From an uncultured Actinomycetes bacterium (GTDB taxonomy: Bacteria > Actinomycetota > Actinomycetes > Nanopelagicales > Nanopelagicaceae), in the NCBI GenBank assembly GCA_903854185.1, contig CAINVP010000055.1, forward strand, positions 1 to 40,918: a stretch of 40,918 nt of DNA, written 5' to 3'. The first letter of the stretch is position 1. Every line of letters starts with the position of its first letter. The translations under genes and the position numbers were made by a program. Positions 1 through 7,104 of the stretch are shown one piece after another. The notes beneath the pieces are model-generated. The model worked only from the letters and a program-made list of their open reading frames with translations. It was not told the origin of the DNA and did not search any database.

Positions 1-121
1 GCACGAATATGAAGATACCGAATCTATTCCACTTCTTGAGAACACCGTGAAGCCGCGGAAAATTGAGTTTGAATCTACGAGCGATGAAGACGAGATCGAT
101 ATCCCTGACTTTATGAAGTAG
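1..121 (+). CDS. ftsZ: Cell division protein FtsZ, C-terminal end (5' truncated)
   Basis: The frame beginning at base 2 is open from the window edge to a TAG at 119-121. It encodes an acidic, low-complexity tail of 39 residues ending in DIPDFMK. This matches the conserved FtsZ C-terminal peptide (consensus around DIPxFL/MK), which binds membrane tethers such as SepF, FtsA or ZipA. The tubulin-like GTPase body lies outside the window. The identification rests on this tail plus the downstream order pgeF-yggS-sepF-yggT, which is the standard actinobacterial arrangement after ftsZ. The SepF partner is encoded 1.3 kb downstream. The next gene starts 2 nt after the stop, so co-transcription is likely. 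Confidence 0.85.
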   Translation, partial: HEYEDTESIPLLENTVKPRKIEFESTSDEDEIDIPDFMK

Positions 122-123
122 CG

Positions 124-744
124 ATGGCGAGATCACTCTTTACATCCAAAGGCAGTTCGCTGCACCTCAGGGAAAATCAACGTTTCCTGAGTGACCTGCT
201 CTCACTCAACTCAGTACATTTCCCTCAGCAAGTTCACGGTACGAACGTTGTGGTGATTTCAGAATCCGAGCAAGAAGTTGCTCAAGCAGATGCGGTCGTG
301 ACAACACTGCGTGGTGTGGGAGTAGGAGTTATTGTTGCTGACTGTTTGCCGTTATTAATAAGCGGACCAGATATTGTTGGAGCGGTACATGCCGGCCGCA
401 GAGGGTTGCTCGCGGGAGTTATTGAGCGGACAATCGAAGTGATGGTTGAACAGAGCGCATATCCAATCTCCACCTTCTCAGCTGAGATTGGTCCCTCAAT
501 TTGCGGCAGATGCTATGAAGTATCGCAAGAGATGCATGATGAGTTGGTAGTGAACTTTCCTGCTCTTTCTCAAGGCGTGGAGGGTCGGCGCCTTAATCTA
601 CAGTCAGAGGCGCTGCGCAGATTACGTGAAGGTGGCATCGTCTCATTACGTGATGTGGAAATTTGTACTCGAGAGAGCGAGGCGTTTTACTCTTATCGCT
701 CGGGTGATTTGATAGAACGCCAGGCTGGAGTTATCTCACTATGA
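124..744 (+). CDS. pgeF: Peptidoglycan editing factor PgeF (YfiH/DUF152 laccase-domain family)
   Basis: A 206-aa protein of the YfiH/PgeF multicopper-oxidase-like family, which in E. coli removes incorrectly incorporated L-Ser from peptidoglycan precursors; some members have purine nucleoside phosphorylase or adenosine deaminase activity. The metal-site signature is visible in order: the His in QQVHG, the Cys in VADCLPLL and the His in AVHAGRRGL, followed by the conserved GPSICGRCYEV. The protein is about 30-40 residues shorter at the N-terminus than typical 240-aa members. ATG 124 is the only good start, 2 nt after the ftsZ stop. The stop overlaps the yggS start as ATGA, indicating translational coupling within the division cluster. 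The family call is secure; the exact substrate is not determined by sequence. Confidence 0.9.
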   Translation: MARSLFTSKGSSLHLRENQRFLSDLLSLNSVHFPQQVHGTNVVVISESEQEVAQADAVVTTLRGVGVGVIVADCLPLLISGPDIVGAVHAGRRGLLAGVIERTIEVMVEQSAYPISTFSAEIGPSICGRCYEVSQEMHDELVVNFPALSQGVEGRRLNLQSEALRRLREGGIVSLRDVEICTRESEAFYSYRSGDLIERQAGVISL

Positions 745-1412
745 ACTCATCTCGTAGAGAAGAAGAGTTAGCGGGACGCCTTGCTGAGGTGCGTGATGAG
801 CTGGCAGCGGCAGCATCTTCTGTGGGTCGCACGCCAGAGGAGATAACGCTCATAGTGGTGACTAAGAATTTCCCCGTGAGCGATGCCCAAATCCTCTTTG
901 ATCTGGGCGAGCGAAATTTTGGCGAAAACCGGGACAATGAAGGCGCAGAGAAATCAAAAATTCTTCCCGATAGCGTCACGTGGCATTTTCAGGGACAGGT
1001 GCAAGGTAAGAAGATCAAGTCGATTGCCGAGTGGGCGAATGTTGTGCACTCCATTGACTCGCTTGAGCACGCAGCTAAATTTAATAATTACCCGGGCCTT
1101 GAGTACTTCATTCAGGTCTCGATGGAGCCTGCAGCGCAGCATCGCGGGGGAGTCCCTATCGATTCACTCTCAGATTTTTATAGTCACGCGGTTACATTGG
1201 CAAACCTCCCAGTGCAGGGGCTCATGGTCGTCCCTCCGCTGGGCAGTGACCCATCTACCGTTTTTACTGAAGTTGCAGCTAAGGGTCGAGAGCTTGGCCT
1301 TAATAGATTTTCGATGGGTATGAGCGGAGATTTTCGCGAGGCGATTGCCGCTGGAGCGACACATATCCGAGTTGGCAGCTCAATCCTCGGTTCTCGAGTA
1401 ACCCCCGCGTAA
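741..1412 (+). CDS. yggS: YggS/PLPBP family pyridoxal phosphate homeostasis protein
   Basis: A 223-aa single-domain alanine-racemase-N-fold protein. The PLP lysine is K42 in VVTKNFP. Family motifs follow: GENRDNEG (usually GENYxQE), WHFQGQVQGKKIK (WHFIGxLQxNK), VHSID, and near the C-terminus MGMSGDFREAIAAGATHIRVGSSILG, split here by its key residues MGMS, the AIAAG turn and the phosphate-binding RVGSSI. The family binds PLP without known catalysis and keeps PLP and amino/keto-acid pools balanced. The ATG overlaps the pgeF stop by 4 nt. Position next to sepF is conserved across Gram-positive bacteria, but any direct division role is not established. Confidence 0.93.
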   Translation: MNSSRREEELAGRLAEVRDELAAAASSVGRTPEEITLIVVTKNFPVSDAQILFDLGERNFGENRDNEGAEKSKILPDSVTWHFQGQVQGKKIKSIAEWANVVHSIDSLEHAAKFNNYPGLEYFIQVSMEPAAQHRGGVPIDSLSDFYSHAVTLANLPVQGLMVVPPLGSDPSTVFTEVAAKGRELGLNRFSMGMSGDFREAIAAGATHIRVGSSILGSRVTPA

Positions 1413-1421
1413 AATTTGGGT
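1410..1421 (+). promoter_or_regulatory. Candidate -10 box for leaderless sepF transcript
   Basis: TAAAAT at 1410-1415 is followed by six bases and then the sepF ATG at 1422. The first three bases of the box are the yggS stop codon. A TANNNT hexamer 6-7 nt from a start codon places the transcription start on or next to the A of ATG, as in actinobacterial leaderless mRNAs. There is no Shine-Dalgarno sequence before this ATG. No convincing -35 box is seen. Confidence 0.5.
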
Positions 1422-1919
1422 ATGGCTAATGCATTTAAGAAGATGGCGGGTTACCTCGGGTTAGTTGACGATGAGGATGATCTGCAGCCGCTTGTGCCCG
1501 TTGAAGCACCGCGTCAGGTTCGATCAGTAGCGCCACGTGTGAGTGCTCCGACCTTTGATCTGCCAGTTGCTTCAGCGCCATCAGTTCAAGCGCCAGTGCA
1601 GGTCGCTCCAAGCTATTTGGCACAACCAGAACTTCCTGTGATTGATCAGATTTTCACTATCCACCCACGTTTTTATAACGAGGCGAGAGTGGTGGGAGAG
1701 CGTTATCGCGAAGGTCAGCCAGTATTGATCAACTTAGGAGATATGGAAGAGTCAGAGCGCAAGCGCTTGGTGGACTTCGCTTCCGGTCTGGTCTTTGGCC
1801 ACCATGGAACAATTGAACGTGTAACCTCAAAGGTATTCCTTCTTACTCCACCCAATGTTCGAGTAAGTTCTGAGAACAAAGTGATTGCCGCAGAGGCAAG
1901 TTTCTTCAACCAGAGCTGA
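1422..1919 (+). CDS. sepF: Cell division protein SepF
   Basis: A 165-aa protein with the classic SepF layout. An N-terminal amphipathic membrane-binding helix (MANAFKKMAGYLGL) leads into an acidic stretch (DDEDD), then a Pro/Ala/Val-rich linker (residues ~25-75) and a C-terminal SepF/DUF552 domain (residues ~80-150: IHPRFYNEARVV, then VLINLGDMEESERKR, then FGHHGTIERV). SepF bundles or anchors FtsZ through the FtsZ C-terminal peptide, which sits at the window start; it replaces FtsA in Actinobacteria. ATG 1422 is chosen over an in-frame TTG at 1416 because the family begins M(A/G)xxxKMxxYLGL. The start has no SD but has a well-placed -10 box. Confidence 0.95.
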   Translation: MANAFKKMAGYLGLVDDEDDLQPLVPVEAPRQVRSVAPRVSAPTFDLPVASAPSVQAPVQVAPSYLAQPELPVIDQIFTIHPRFYNEARVVGERYREGQPVLINLGDMEESERKRLVDFASGLVFGHHGTIERVTSKVFLLTPPNVRVSSENKVIAAEASFFNQS

Positions 1920-1925
1920 TAACTT

Positions 1926-2210
1926 GTGAATATCGCAGTTCTGCTCGCTCGCCTCGTACATCTCTTTCAGCTCTTCCTTTTGGCACGGTTAGTGCTTGAG
2001 TATGTTCAAGTCTTCTCTCGAACATGGCGACCACGTGGCGTGATGTTGATTGTGGCGGAAGCGGTCTACTCAGTGACAGACCCAGTTCTGAAGCCAGCCC
2101 GCCGCTTGATTCCACCACTTCGGCTCGGCGTAGTGGCCCTTGATCTCTCCTATATCGTCGTCTATTTCGCAACGAATATAGTGATCTCGCTCTTGCTTAA
2201 ATTTGCCTAA
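1926..2210 (+). CDS. yggT: YggT family small membrane protein
   Basis: A 94-aa protein with two hydrophobic segments (residues ~3-25 and ~70-92) flanking a polar stretch containing the family motif region SVTDPVLKPARRLIPPLR. YggT proteins are found next to sepF in Gram-positive bacteria and cyanobacteria, with roles proposed in division or chromosome and membrane organisation; the molecular function is unknown. The start is a GTG 6 nt after the sepF stop. In most Actinobacteria divIVA/wag31 follows; here the next gene is the convergent ileS, 18 nt away. Confidence 0.88.
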   Translation: MNIAVLLARLVHLFQLFLLARLVLEYVQVFSRTWRPRGVMLIVAEAVYSVTDPVLKPARRLIPPLRLGVVALDLSYIVVYFATNIVISLLLKFA

Positions 2211-2233
2211 CGCGCCCAGAACCGAACGTTAGG
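2205..2233. terminator. Convergent hairpin spanning the yggT and ileS stop codons
   Basis: GCCTAACG at 2205-2212 and CGTTAGGC at 2226-2233 form a perfect 8-bp stem with a 13-nt loop. The stem contains the yggT stop (TAA 2208-2210) in one arm and the ileS stop (minus strand, 2229-2231) in the other. There is no strong T-run on either side, so this is a possible bidirectional transcript-end structure rather than a textbook intrinsic terminator. Confidence 0.5.
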
Positions 2234-5200
2234 CGCGCTTGCTCAGGGCGAGCGCCAGGCCAATCTCTGGATCAAAAGCGAGTGCCTCGTTTCGCGATGA
2301 ACTTATCGCCAGAACTTCGCCATGAATTGTGCTCTCTGCGTGTGCGAAGGCTGCGATAAAGCTCTTGTTTCCATTCCACTCAATCTGGATGCGATCGCTG
2401 ATATCAAAACCACTCTGCTTGCGCTCTTCTTGAACGGCGCGAATGATCTCTCGTACAACGCCCGCTTCGATGAGTTCAGGGGTGAGTTCTAGGTCCAATG
2501 CAATGCTTTCGCCCGAATACGATGAGACTGACCAGCCGCTCTTAGGAGTCTCAGTAACTACTAGGTCTTCCAGTGTGAGTGTCGCGGAAGATCCCTCGCC
2601 GTAGCTGAGTGTTGTAGAACCTTCGACACGGAGCAGACGTACAAGTTCGGCGGCATCTGCCCCAGCAATCGCCTTTGCAATTGGCTGAACATCCGCGCCG
2701 TATTTTGCGCCAATACTCTTAAAGTTTGCTTTGATTGAGACCTCGACGAGGTCAGCATCTGCTGAGGCCAAATCATCCATACGGAGAACATTGAGTTCTT
2801 CAGCGATATGTGAACGAATCTCACTATCCATCATGGGCCACCCTGGCGCGGCTACAAGAGCTCGCCCTAGCGGCTGACGAATCTTTACCTTTGACTCGGC
2901 TCGCGCGGCACGACCTAGTTCAACGAGACGGCGGGAGAGACCGACGCTCGCTGAGAGCTTCTTATCTATCAATGTCGGATCGCTGACAGGGAAAGAGGTG
3001 AGGTGTACAGACTCTTTCTCGTTAGGTTCAGCCAGGCGAATTAAACTCTGCCATACGTGCTCTGTAATGAATGGAATCATCGGCGACAGTAGTTGTGTAA
3101 CGCTCTTGAGACAGTAGTAGAGAGTATTAAGTGCGAGTGGTTCGCCATCCCAGAAGCGTCGACGGGATCGACGCACATACCAATTTGAAAGATCATCAAT
3201 AAAGCCCGCAAGCAACTGTCCTGCGGTCTGTGAATCGAAGTTGAGATAAGCCTCATCAACCTTCTCAATTAAATTATGAATCTCAGAGATAATCCACTTA
3301 TCCATTGTGGGAAGGTTTGAGGTCGATGGGTCAAAAGCAGCATCGACTTCGAAGTGGGAAGCATGTGCATACAAGGCGAAGAAGGAGACGGTGTTCCAAT
3401 AGGTAAGTAGCGTCTTTCGGACTACCTCACCTAGCGCATCATGCCCCACGCGTCGGGCTGACCATGGCGAGCCGGCGGCGAGCATGTACCAACGGACCGC
3501 ATCTGCGCCATGCTGATCCATGAGTGGAATAGGCTCGAGCACATTGCCCAAATGCTTGCTCATCTTTCGGCCATCTTTATCGAGAATATGACCGAGGCAG
3601 AGCACATTCTCATAAGAGCTCTTATCAAAGACGAGAGTGCCGATAGTCATGAGCGTGTAGAACCATCCTCGCGTCTGGTCGATCGCTTCGGCGATAAAAT
3701 TAGCTGGGTAGGCAGCTTGGAATTTCTCTACCGAACCCTCTTTATGTGGATAGCCCCACTGCGCAAATGGCATGGCACCTGAATCAAACCAACAATCAAT
3801 AACCTCGGGGACGCGTTGCATCTGTTGTGAATTTCCAGTGGCGGCACACTCAGCACATGGGAAGAGAATCTCATCGACGAATGGGCGGTGTGGCTCGGTA
3901 GAGCGGACATCGCGTCCGGCAAGTTCAGAGAGTTCTGCCAGCGAACCTACACAGGTGAAGTGGCCCTCTTCGCAGCGCCAAATGGGGAGCGGCGTTCCCC
4001 AAAAGCGATTTCTTGAGACCGCCCAGTCAATATTGTTGTTGAGCCAATCTCCAAAACGACCAGTCTTAATCGTCTCTGGATACCAATGTGTCTTCTCGTT
4101 TTCGGCAAGAAGGTGATCCTTGATAGCGGTAGTGCGGATATACCACGATGGTTGCGCGTAATAAATAAGTACAGTGTGGCAGCGCCAACAATGCGGATAG
4201 GAGTGCTCGTACTGCGTGTGTTTAAACATTAAGCCGCGAGCCTTCAAATCCTTGATGAGAATCTTGTCAGCATCCTTGAAGAACTCTCCGCCGACTAGAC
4301 CGACAGATGAGAGGAATGTGCCGTCAGGCGCAATCGGATTTACAACGGGTAGGCCGTAACTCTTGCAAACCACTAAGTCGTCAGCACCAAATGCTGGAGC
4401 TTGGTGAACTAGACCTGTTCCATCTTCAACGGTCACATAATCTGCGAGCACAATAAAATGAGCATCTGGGATATCGATAAGGTCAAACGGACGGGCGTAG
4501 GTTGAGCGCTCAAGGTCGCGACCAAGGAATGAGGCAAGGACCGTTAACTCCTCAGGCTTACCCACCACCTGAAGGAGATTTTCAGCAACGATAAGCCGTT
4601 CGGTGCTCTCGTCGCGAACCACTTCAACGACGTTGTACATCACGGTTGGATTAACTGCGATGGCGGTGTTGGAGACGAGGGTCCAAGGCGTGGTTGTCCA
4701 GACTAAGAATGAGGCATCAAACTCTGCTGCTGGACCGGATAACACCTTAAAACGGATAAAGACCGATGGGTCTTGGACGGTCTCATAGCCTTGTGCCAAC
4801 TCATGATCGGAGAGACCAGTTCCACAGCGCGGGCAGTACGGAGCCACGCGGTGATCTTGAACGAGCAGACCCTTATTCCAAATTTGCTGGAGTGACCACC
4901 AGACAGACTCCACATATTCGGGGGACATCGTCCAATACGCCTCATCAAAATCCACCCAGAAACCCATGCGCTCTGTCATATCTGTAAAAGCGCTCACGTG
5001 GCGCTGAACAGATTCGCGACACTTATCGTTAAAGGCAGCGATTCCAAATTTTTCGATATCACCCTTGCCAGAGAATCCGAGCTCCTTCTCGACCGCAATC
5101 TCCACTGGCAATCCGTGGCAATCCCAACCCGCCTTGCGAATGACTTGATAGCCCTTCATCGTCCGGTAGCGGGGGAAGAGATCTTTGAATACTCGAGCTT

Positions 5201-5402
5201 CGATGTGGTGCGTTCCTGGTAATCCATTTGCAGTCGGTGGTCCTTCATAGAAGGTCCAGAGAGGTGCGCCCTCTCTTGCTGCGACGCTCTTCTCAAAGAT
5301 GCCACTTTCGCGCCAGAAGTTGAGAATGGAGTGCTCGGTGGCGGGGAGGTCAATCTGTGGAGAGAGGGCGACGAATCGGGAGTTCTTGGTGCTATCCGCC
5401 AT
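2229..5402 (-). CDS. ileS: Isoleucyl-tRNA synthetase, type 2 (GXHH signature)
   Basis: A 1057-aa class Ia aminoacyl-tRNA synthetase that charges tRNA-Ile. The length and the N-terminal pattern (FYEGPPTANG, then GWDCHGLPVE) match the eukaryote-like IleRS2 type found in Actinobacteria, which resists mupirocin. The KMSKS loop reads KMSKH at residues 613-617. The HIGH signature is altered: residues 63-66 read GTHH, so the first and third positions of HxGH are swapped. The CP1 editing domain (around residues 190-410; SFLVWTTTPWTL-like WTTTPW motif), the anticodon-binding domain and a long C-terminal extension follow. ATG at 5402 has an AGGG and GGAG-rich region 8-14 nt upstream. It is the lone minus-strand gene between ftsZ and the thioesterase. 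Confidence 0.97.
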   Translation of the reverse strand: MADSTKNSRFVALSPQIDLPATEHSILNFWRESGIFEKSVAAREGAPLWTFYEGPPTANGLPGTHHIEARVFKDLFPRYRTMKGYQVIRKAGWDCHGLPVEIAVEKELGFSGKGDIEKFGIAAFNDKCRESVQRHVSAFTDMTERMGFWVDFDEAYWTMSPEYVESVWWSLQQIWNKGLLVQDHRVAPYCPRCGTGLSDHELAQGYETVQDPSVFIRFKVLSGPAAEFDASFLVWTTTPWTLVSNTAIAVNPTVMYNVVEVVRDESTERLIVAENLLQVVGKPEELTVLASFLGRDLERSTYARPFDLIDIPDAHFIVLADYVTVEDGTGLVHQAPAFGADDLVVCKSYGLPVVNPIAPDGTFLSSVGLVGGEFFKDADKILIKDLKARGLMFKHTQYEHSYPHCWRCHTVLIYYAQPSWYIRTTAIKDHLLAENEKTHWYPETIKTGRFGDWLNNNIDWAVSRNRFWGTPLPIWRCEEGHFTCVGSLAELSELAGRDVRSTEPHRPFVDEILFPCAECAATGNSQQMQRVPEVIDCWFDSGAMPFAQWGYPHKEGSVEKFQAAYPANFIAEAIDQTRGWFYTLMTIGTLVFDKSSYENVLCLGHILDKDGRKMSKHLGNVLEPIPLMDQHGADAVRWYMLAAGSPWSARRVGHDALGEVVRKTLLTYWNTVSFFALYAHASHFEVDAAFDPSTSNLPTMDKWIISEIHNLIEKVDEAYLNFDSQTAGQLLAGFIDDLSNWYVRRSRRRFWDGEPLALNTLYYCLKSVTQLLSPMIPFITEHVWQSLIRLAEPNEKESVHLTSFPVSDPTLIDKKLSASVGLSRRLVELGRAARAESKVKIRQPLGRALVAAPGWPMMDSEIRSHIAEELNVLRMDDLASADADLVEVSIKANFKSIGAKYGADVQPIAKAIAGADAAELVRLLRVEGSTTLSYGEGSSATLTLEDLVVTETPKSGWSVSSYSGESIALDLELTPELIEAGVVREIIRAVQEERKQSGFDISDRIQIEWNGNKSFIAAFAHAESTIHGEVLAISSSRNEALAFDPEIGLALALSKRA

Positions 5403-5448
5403 TTTCGTCCCTTGCTCCTTTTTCCATCTCGCTCCTGGCCAGCTGCCA

Positions 5449-5507
5449 CAGCGGGTCCTGCCTGCGTGAAAGGGAAGTCTAGCGCGGAGAAACGCCCCGA
5501 CCCGCTG
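5449..5507 (-). other. Inverted repeat in the ileS leader
   Basis: On the minus strand CAGCGGGTC (5507-5499) pairs perfectly with GACCCGCTG (5457-5449), with two further G-C pairs past a bulge. The 41-nt loop contains a small GCG/CGC hairpin. It lies about 45-105 nt upstream of the ileS ATG. Actinobacterial ileS genes are often controlled by translational T-boxes, but the T-box core (GGGTGGNACCGCG-like) is not visible here, so the role is open. It could also act on the divergent DksA-like gene. Confidence 0.4.
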
Positions 5508-5644
5508 GGAAATTGGTATTTACTGCGCCAAGGTCTAGCCTTTGACTTCAACTCAGCCGCCTCTTGAGGCAGTGCGAAGAGGGTTCCATAGTCGTTGAGG
5601 GCGTTAGCCTTCGAGAGCGTTACAGAGCGAAAGTGCAGGACACG

Positions 5645-6556
5645 ATGACACCAGCAAATTCAAGTAAGAAAAAAGCGGTTTCCAAGACCACAAAGAAAGC
5701 TGCTGTGAAGGCTCCTGCCAAGGCTCCTGCCAAGAAAGCTGCTGTGAAGGCTCCTGCCAAGTCATTTGGTAAGTCATCTGCTAAGAAGGCCGCGGTGAAG
5801 GCTCCTGCTAAGAAAGTTGCCGTGAAGAAGGTTGTTGCCAAGAAGGCTGCCCCTGCTCCGGCGAAGAAGAGCGCGCCGGCCGCGGCGACCCGATCACCTA
5901 ACATTGTTAAACCATCACTTGCGAAGAAGTCTTCACAAGGATCAACTAAGTTGCAGAGCACCACAAAAGGAGACTCCACCACAATCTCGGTTGCACCTAA
6001 AGAGAATCCAGATGGTCCAGCGGTCGTAGTTGAAGAGAAGCGTCTCATGATGATTCCACCACCACGCCCACAGCATGGTGCAAAGGGTGTGAAGAGCGAG
6101 AAGAGCAGTGCATCTGCGAAGGGCGTGAAGAAGGTTCTTCTGAAGCCCATTAAGGCTGCGCCCGCACCAGCAGCAGTTGACTCCTCTGAGGGAGCTTGGA
6201 CTGCATCGGAATTTAAAGCAATGCGCTCTGAACTCCTTAAGGATTTAACACGCCTGAAGGCAGAGTTGGCTGATGCAGAGGGAGAGATGGAAGATCTCAT
6301 TCTTGCTGCCGGAGTTGGTGCTGGCGATGACCAAGCAGATGCTGGTACGAAGACATTTGAACGTGAGCACGAGATGTCACTTGTTTATAACGCTCGCGAT
6401 ATGGTGCTTCAAACAGAGCGCGCAATTGAGCGCATAGACACGAAGACTTACGGTCGCTGTGAAGAGTGTGGCAACCCCATCGGAAAGGCTCGCCTTCAGG
6501 TATTCCCTCGAGCAACCCTCTGTATGGTCTGTAAGCAGAAAGAAGAGCGTAGATAA
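5645..6556 (+). CDS. Lys/Ala/Pro-rich tailed DksA/TraR C4 zinc-finger protein
   Basis: A 303-aa protein in two parts. Residues ~1-180 are a low-complexity, strongly basic tail of KKAAVKAPAK-type repeats like histone H1 or the tails of actinobacterial HupB. Residues ~190-303 are a DksA/TraR domain: a coiled-coil stretch (ELLKDLTRLKAELADAEG) and a C4 zinc finger (RCEECGNPIG, then TLCMVCKQKEE). DksA-type proteins bind the RNA polymerase secondary channel; the tail suggests additional nucleic-acid binding (inference). ATG 5645 is preferred, with AGGA 5-8 nt upstream; an in-frame TTG at 5564 would add a non-family extension. The gene precedes lspA as in other Actinobacteria. The usual acidic tip cannot be confirmed without a structural alignment. 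Confidence 0.85.
   Translation: MTPANSSKKKAVSKTTKKAAVKAPAKAPAKKAAVKAPAKSFGKSSAKKAAVKAPAKKVAVKKVVAKKAAPAPAKKSAPAAATRSPNIVKPSLAKKSSQGSTKLQSTTKGDSTTISVAPKENPDGPAVVVEEKRLMMIPPPRPQHGAKGVKSEKSSASAKGVKKVLLKPIKAAPAPAAVDSSEGAWTASEFKAMRSELLKDLTRLKAELADAEGEMEDLILAAGVGAGDDQADAGTKTFEREHEMSLVYNARDMVLQTERAIERIDTKTYGRCEECGNPIGKARLQVFPRATLCMVCKQKEERR
5693..5812 (+). repeat. Tandem-type 30-bp repeats encoding KKAAVKAPAK
   Basis: Bases 5693-5722 and 5732-5761 are identical 30-mers with a 39-nt period, encoding residues 17-26 and 30-39 of the DksA-like protein. A third copy at 5783-5812 encodes the same ten residues with synonymous changes. Further degenerate (P)AKK units continue to about 5880. This arrangement is prone to slippage and length variation between strains. 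Confidence 0.9.
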
Positions 6557-6579
6557 TTTTTTCTTGGAGAAGGCCCTTG

Positions 6580-7104
6580 ATGAAAGGTAATACTCAAAGA
6601 TATTTCGTTCCGTTGATTGCTGCGTTCATCTTGTTAATTGATCAAGGGACGAAGGCAATCGCACAGCGCTCCCTGATTGCGCCAGATGGCAGCTTTATTG
6701 AGAAGCGAATCGTAGGCTCGGCGTTGACGCTTCACCTCGCCTACAACTCCGGAGCAGCATTTAGCCTTGCGACGAACCAGACAATCCTTCTCTCGCTTTT
6801 CTCACTACTTGTTGCTCTCCTCATTGTTAAGAGATCGCGTAGCTTTACCTCACTGGCATGGAAGTTCGGGGCGGCGCTCATCATTGGCGGAATCGCCGGC
6901 AATATCTCAGATCGCGCCTTCCGCGCACCGCGCCTGCTCCGCGGTGAGGTCGTGGACTGGATTCACCTCGCCCATTGGCCAACTTTTAATCTTGCAGATT
7001 CCTCTATAGTTACGGGTGCAGCCCTTGTAGTCGCACTCATTGCGCGTGGAGTTCCATCGGGTGGTTCGCACCAAGGAACATCGGGGGAGAGTAACCATGA
7101 GTGA
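6580..7104 (+). CDS. lspA: Lipoprotein signal peptidase (signal peptidase II)
   Basis: A 174-aa polytopic membrane aspartyl protease that removes signal peptides from diacylglyceryl-modified prolipoproteins. All family boxes are present: DQGTK (residues 21-25), NSGAAFSL (56-63), GGIAGNISDR with catalytic D111, VVDWIHL, and WPTFNLADS with catalytic D140. Four hydrophobic segments are evident. ATG 6580 is chosen over the preceding in-frame TTG because a GGAGAAGG ribosome site lies about 8-10 nt upstream. It acts after Lgt, encoded at 22410-23231. The C-terminal 8 nt overlap rluD. The gap to the DksA-like gene is only 23 nt. Confidence 0.96.
   Translation: MKGNTQRYFVPLIAAFILLIDQGTKAIAQRSLIAPDGSFIEKRIVGSALTLHLAYNSGAAFSLATNQTILLSLFSLLVALLIVKRSRSFTSLAWKFGAALIIGGIAGNISDRAFRAPRLLRGEVVDWIHLAHWPTFNLADSSIVTGAALVVALIARGVPSGGSHQGTSGESNHE

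Noticed and set aside
5403-5560. T-box riboswitch in the ileS leader
   Set aside because: No T-box core sequence or clear specifier loop was found by eye; only an inverted repeat is reported.
5620-6300. Long 226-aa minus-strand frame opposite the DksA-like gene
   Set aside because: It is the antisense of the Lys/Ala/Pro repeats, has low-complexity Ala/Phe/Thr content, no start signals and no family resemblance.
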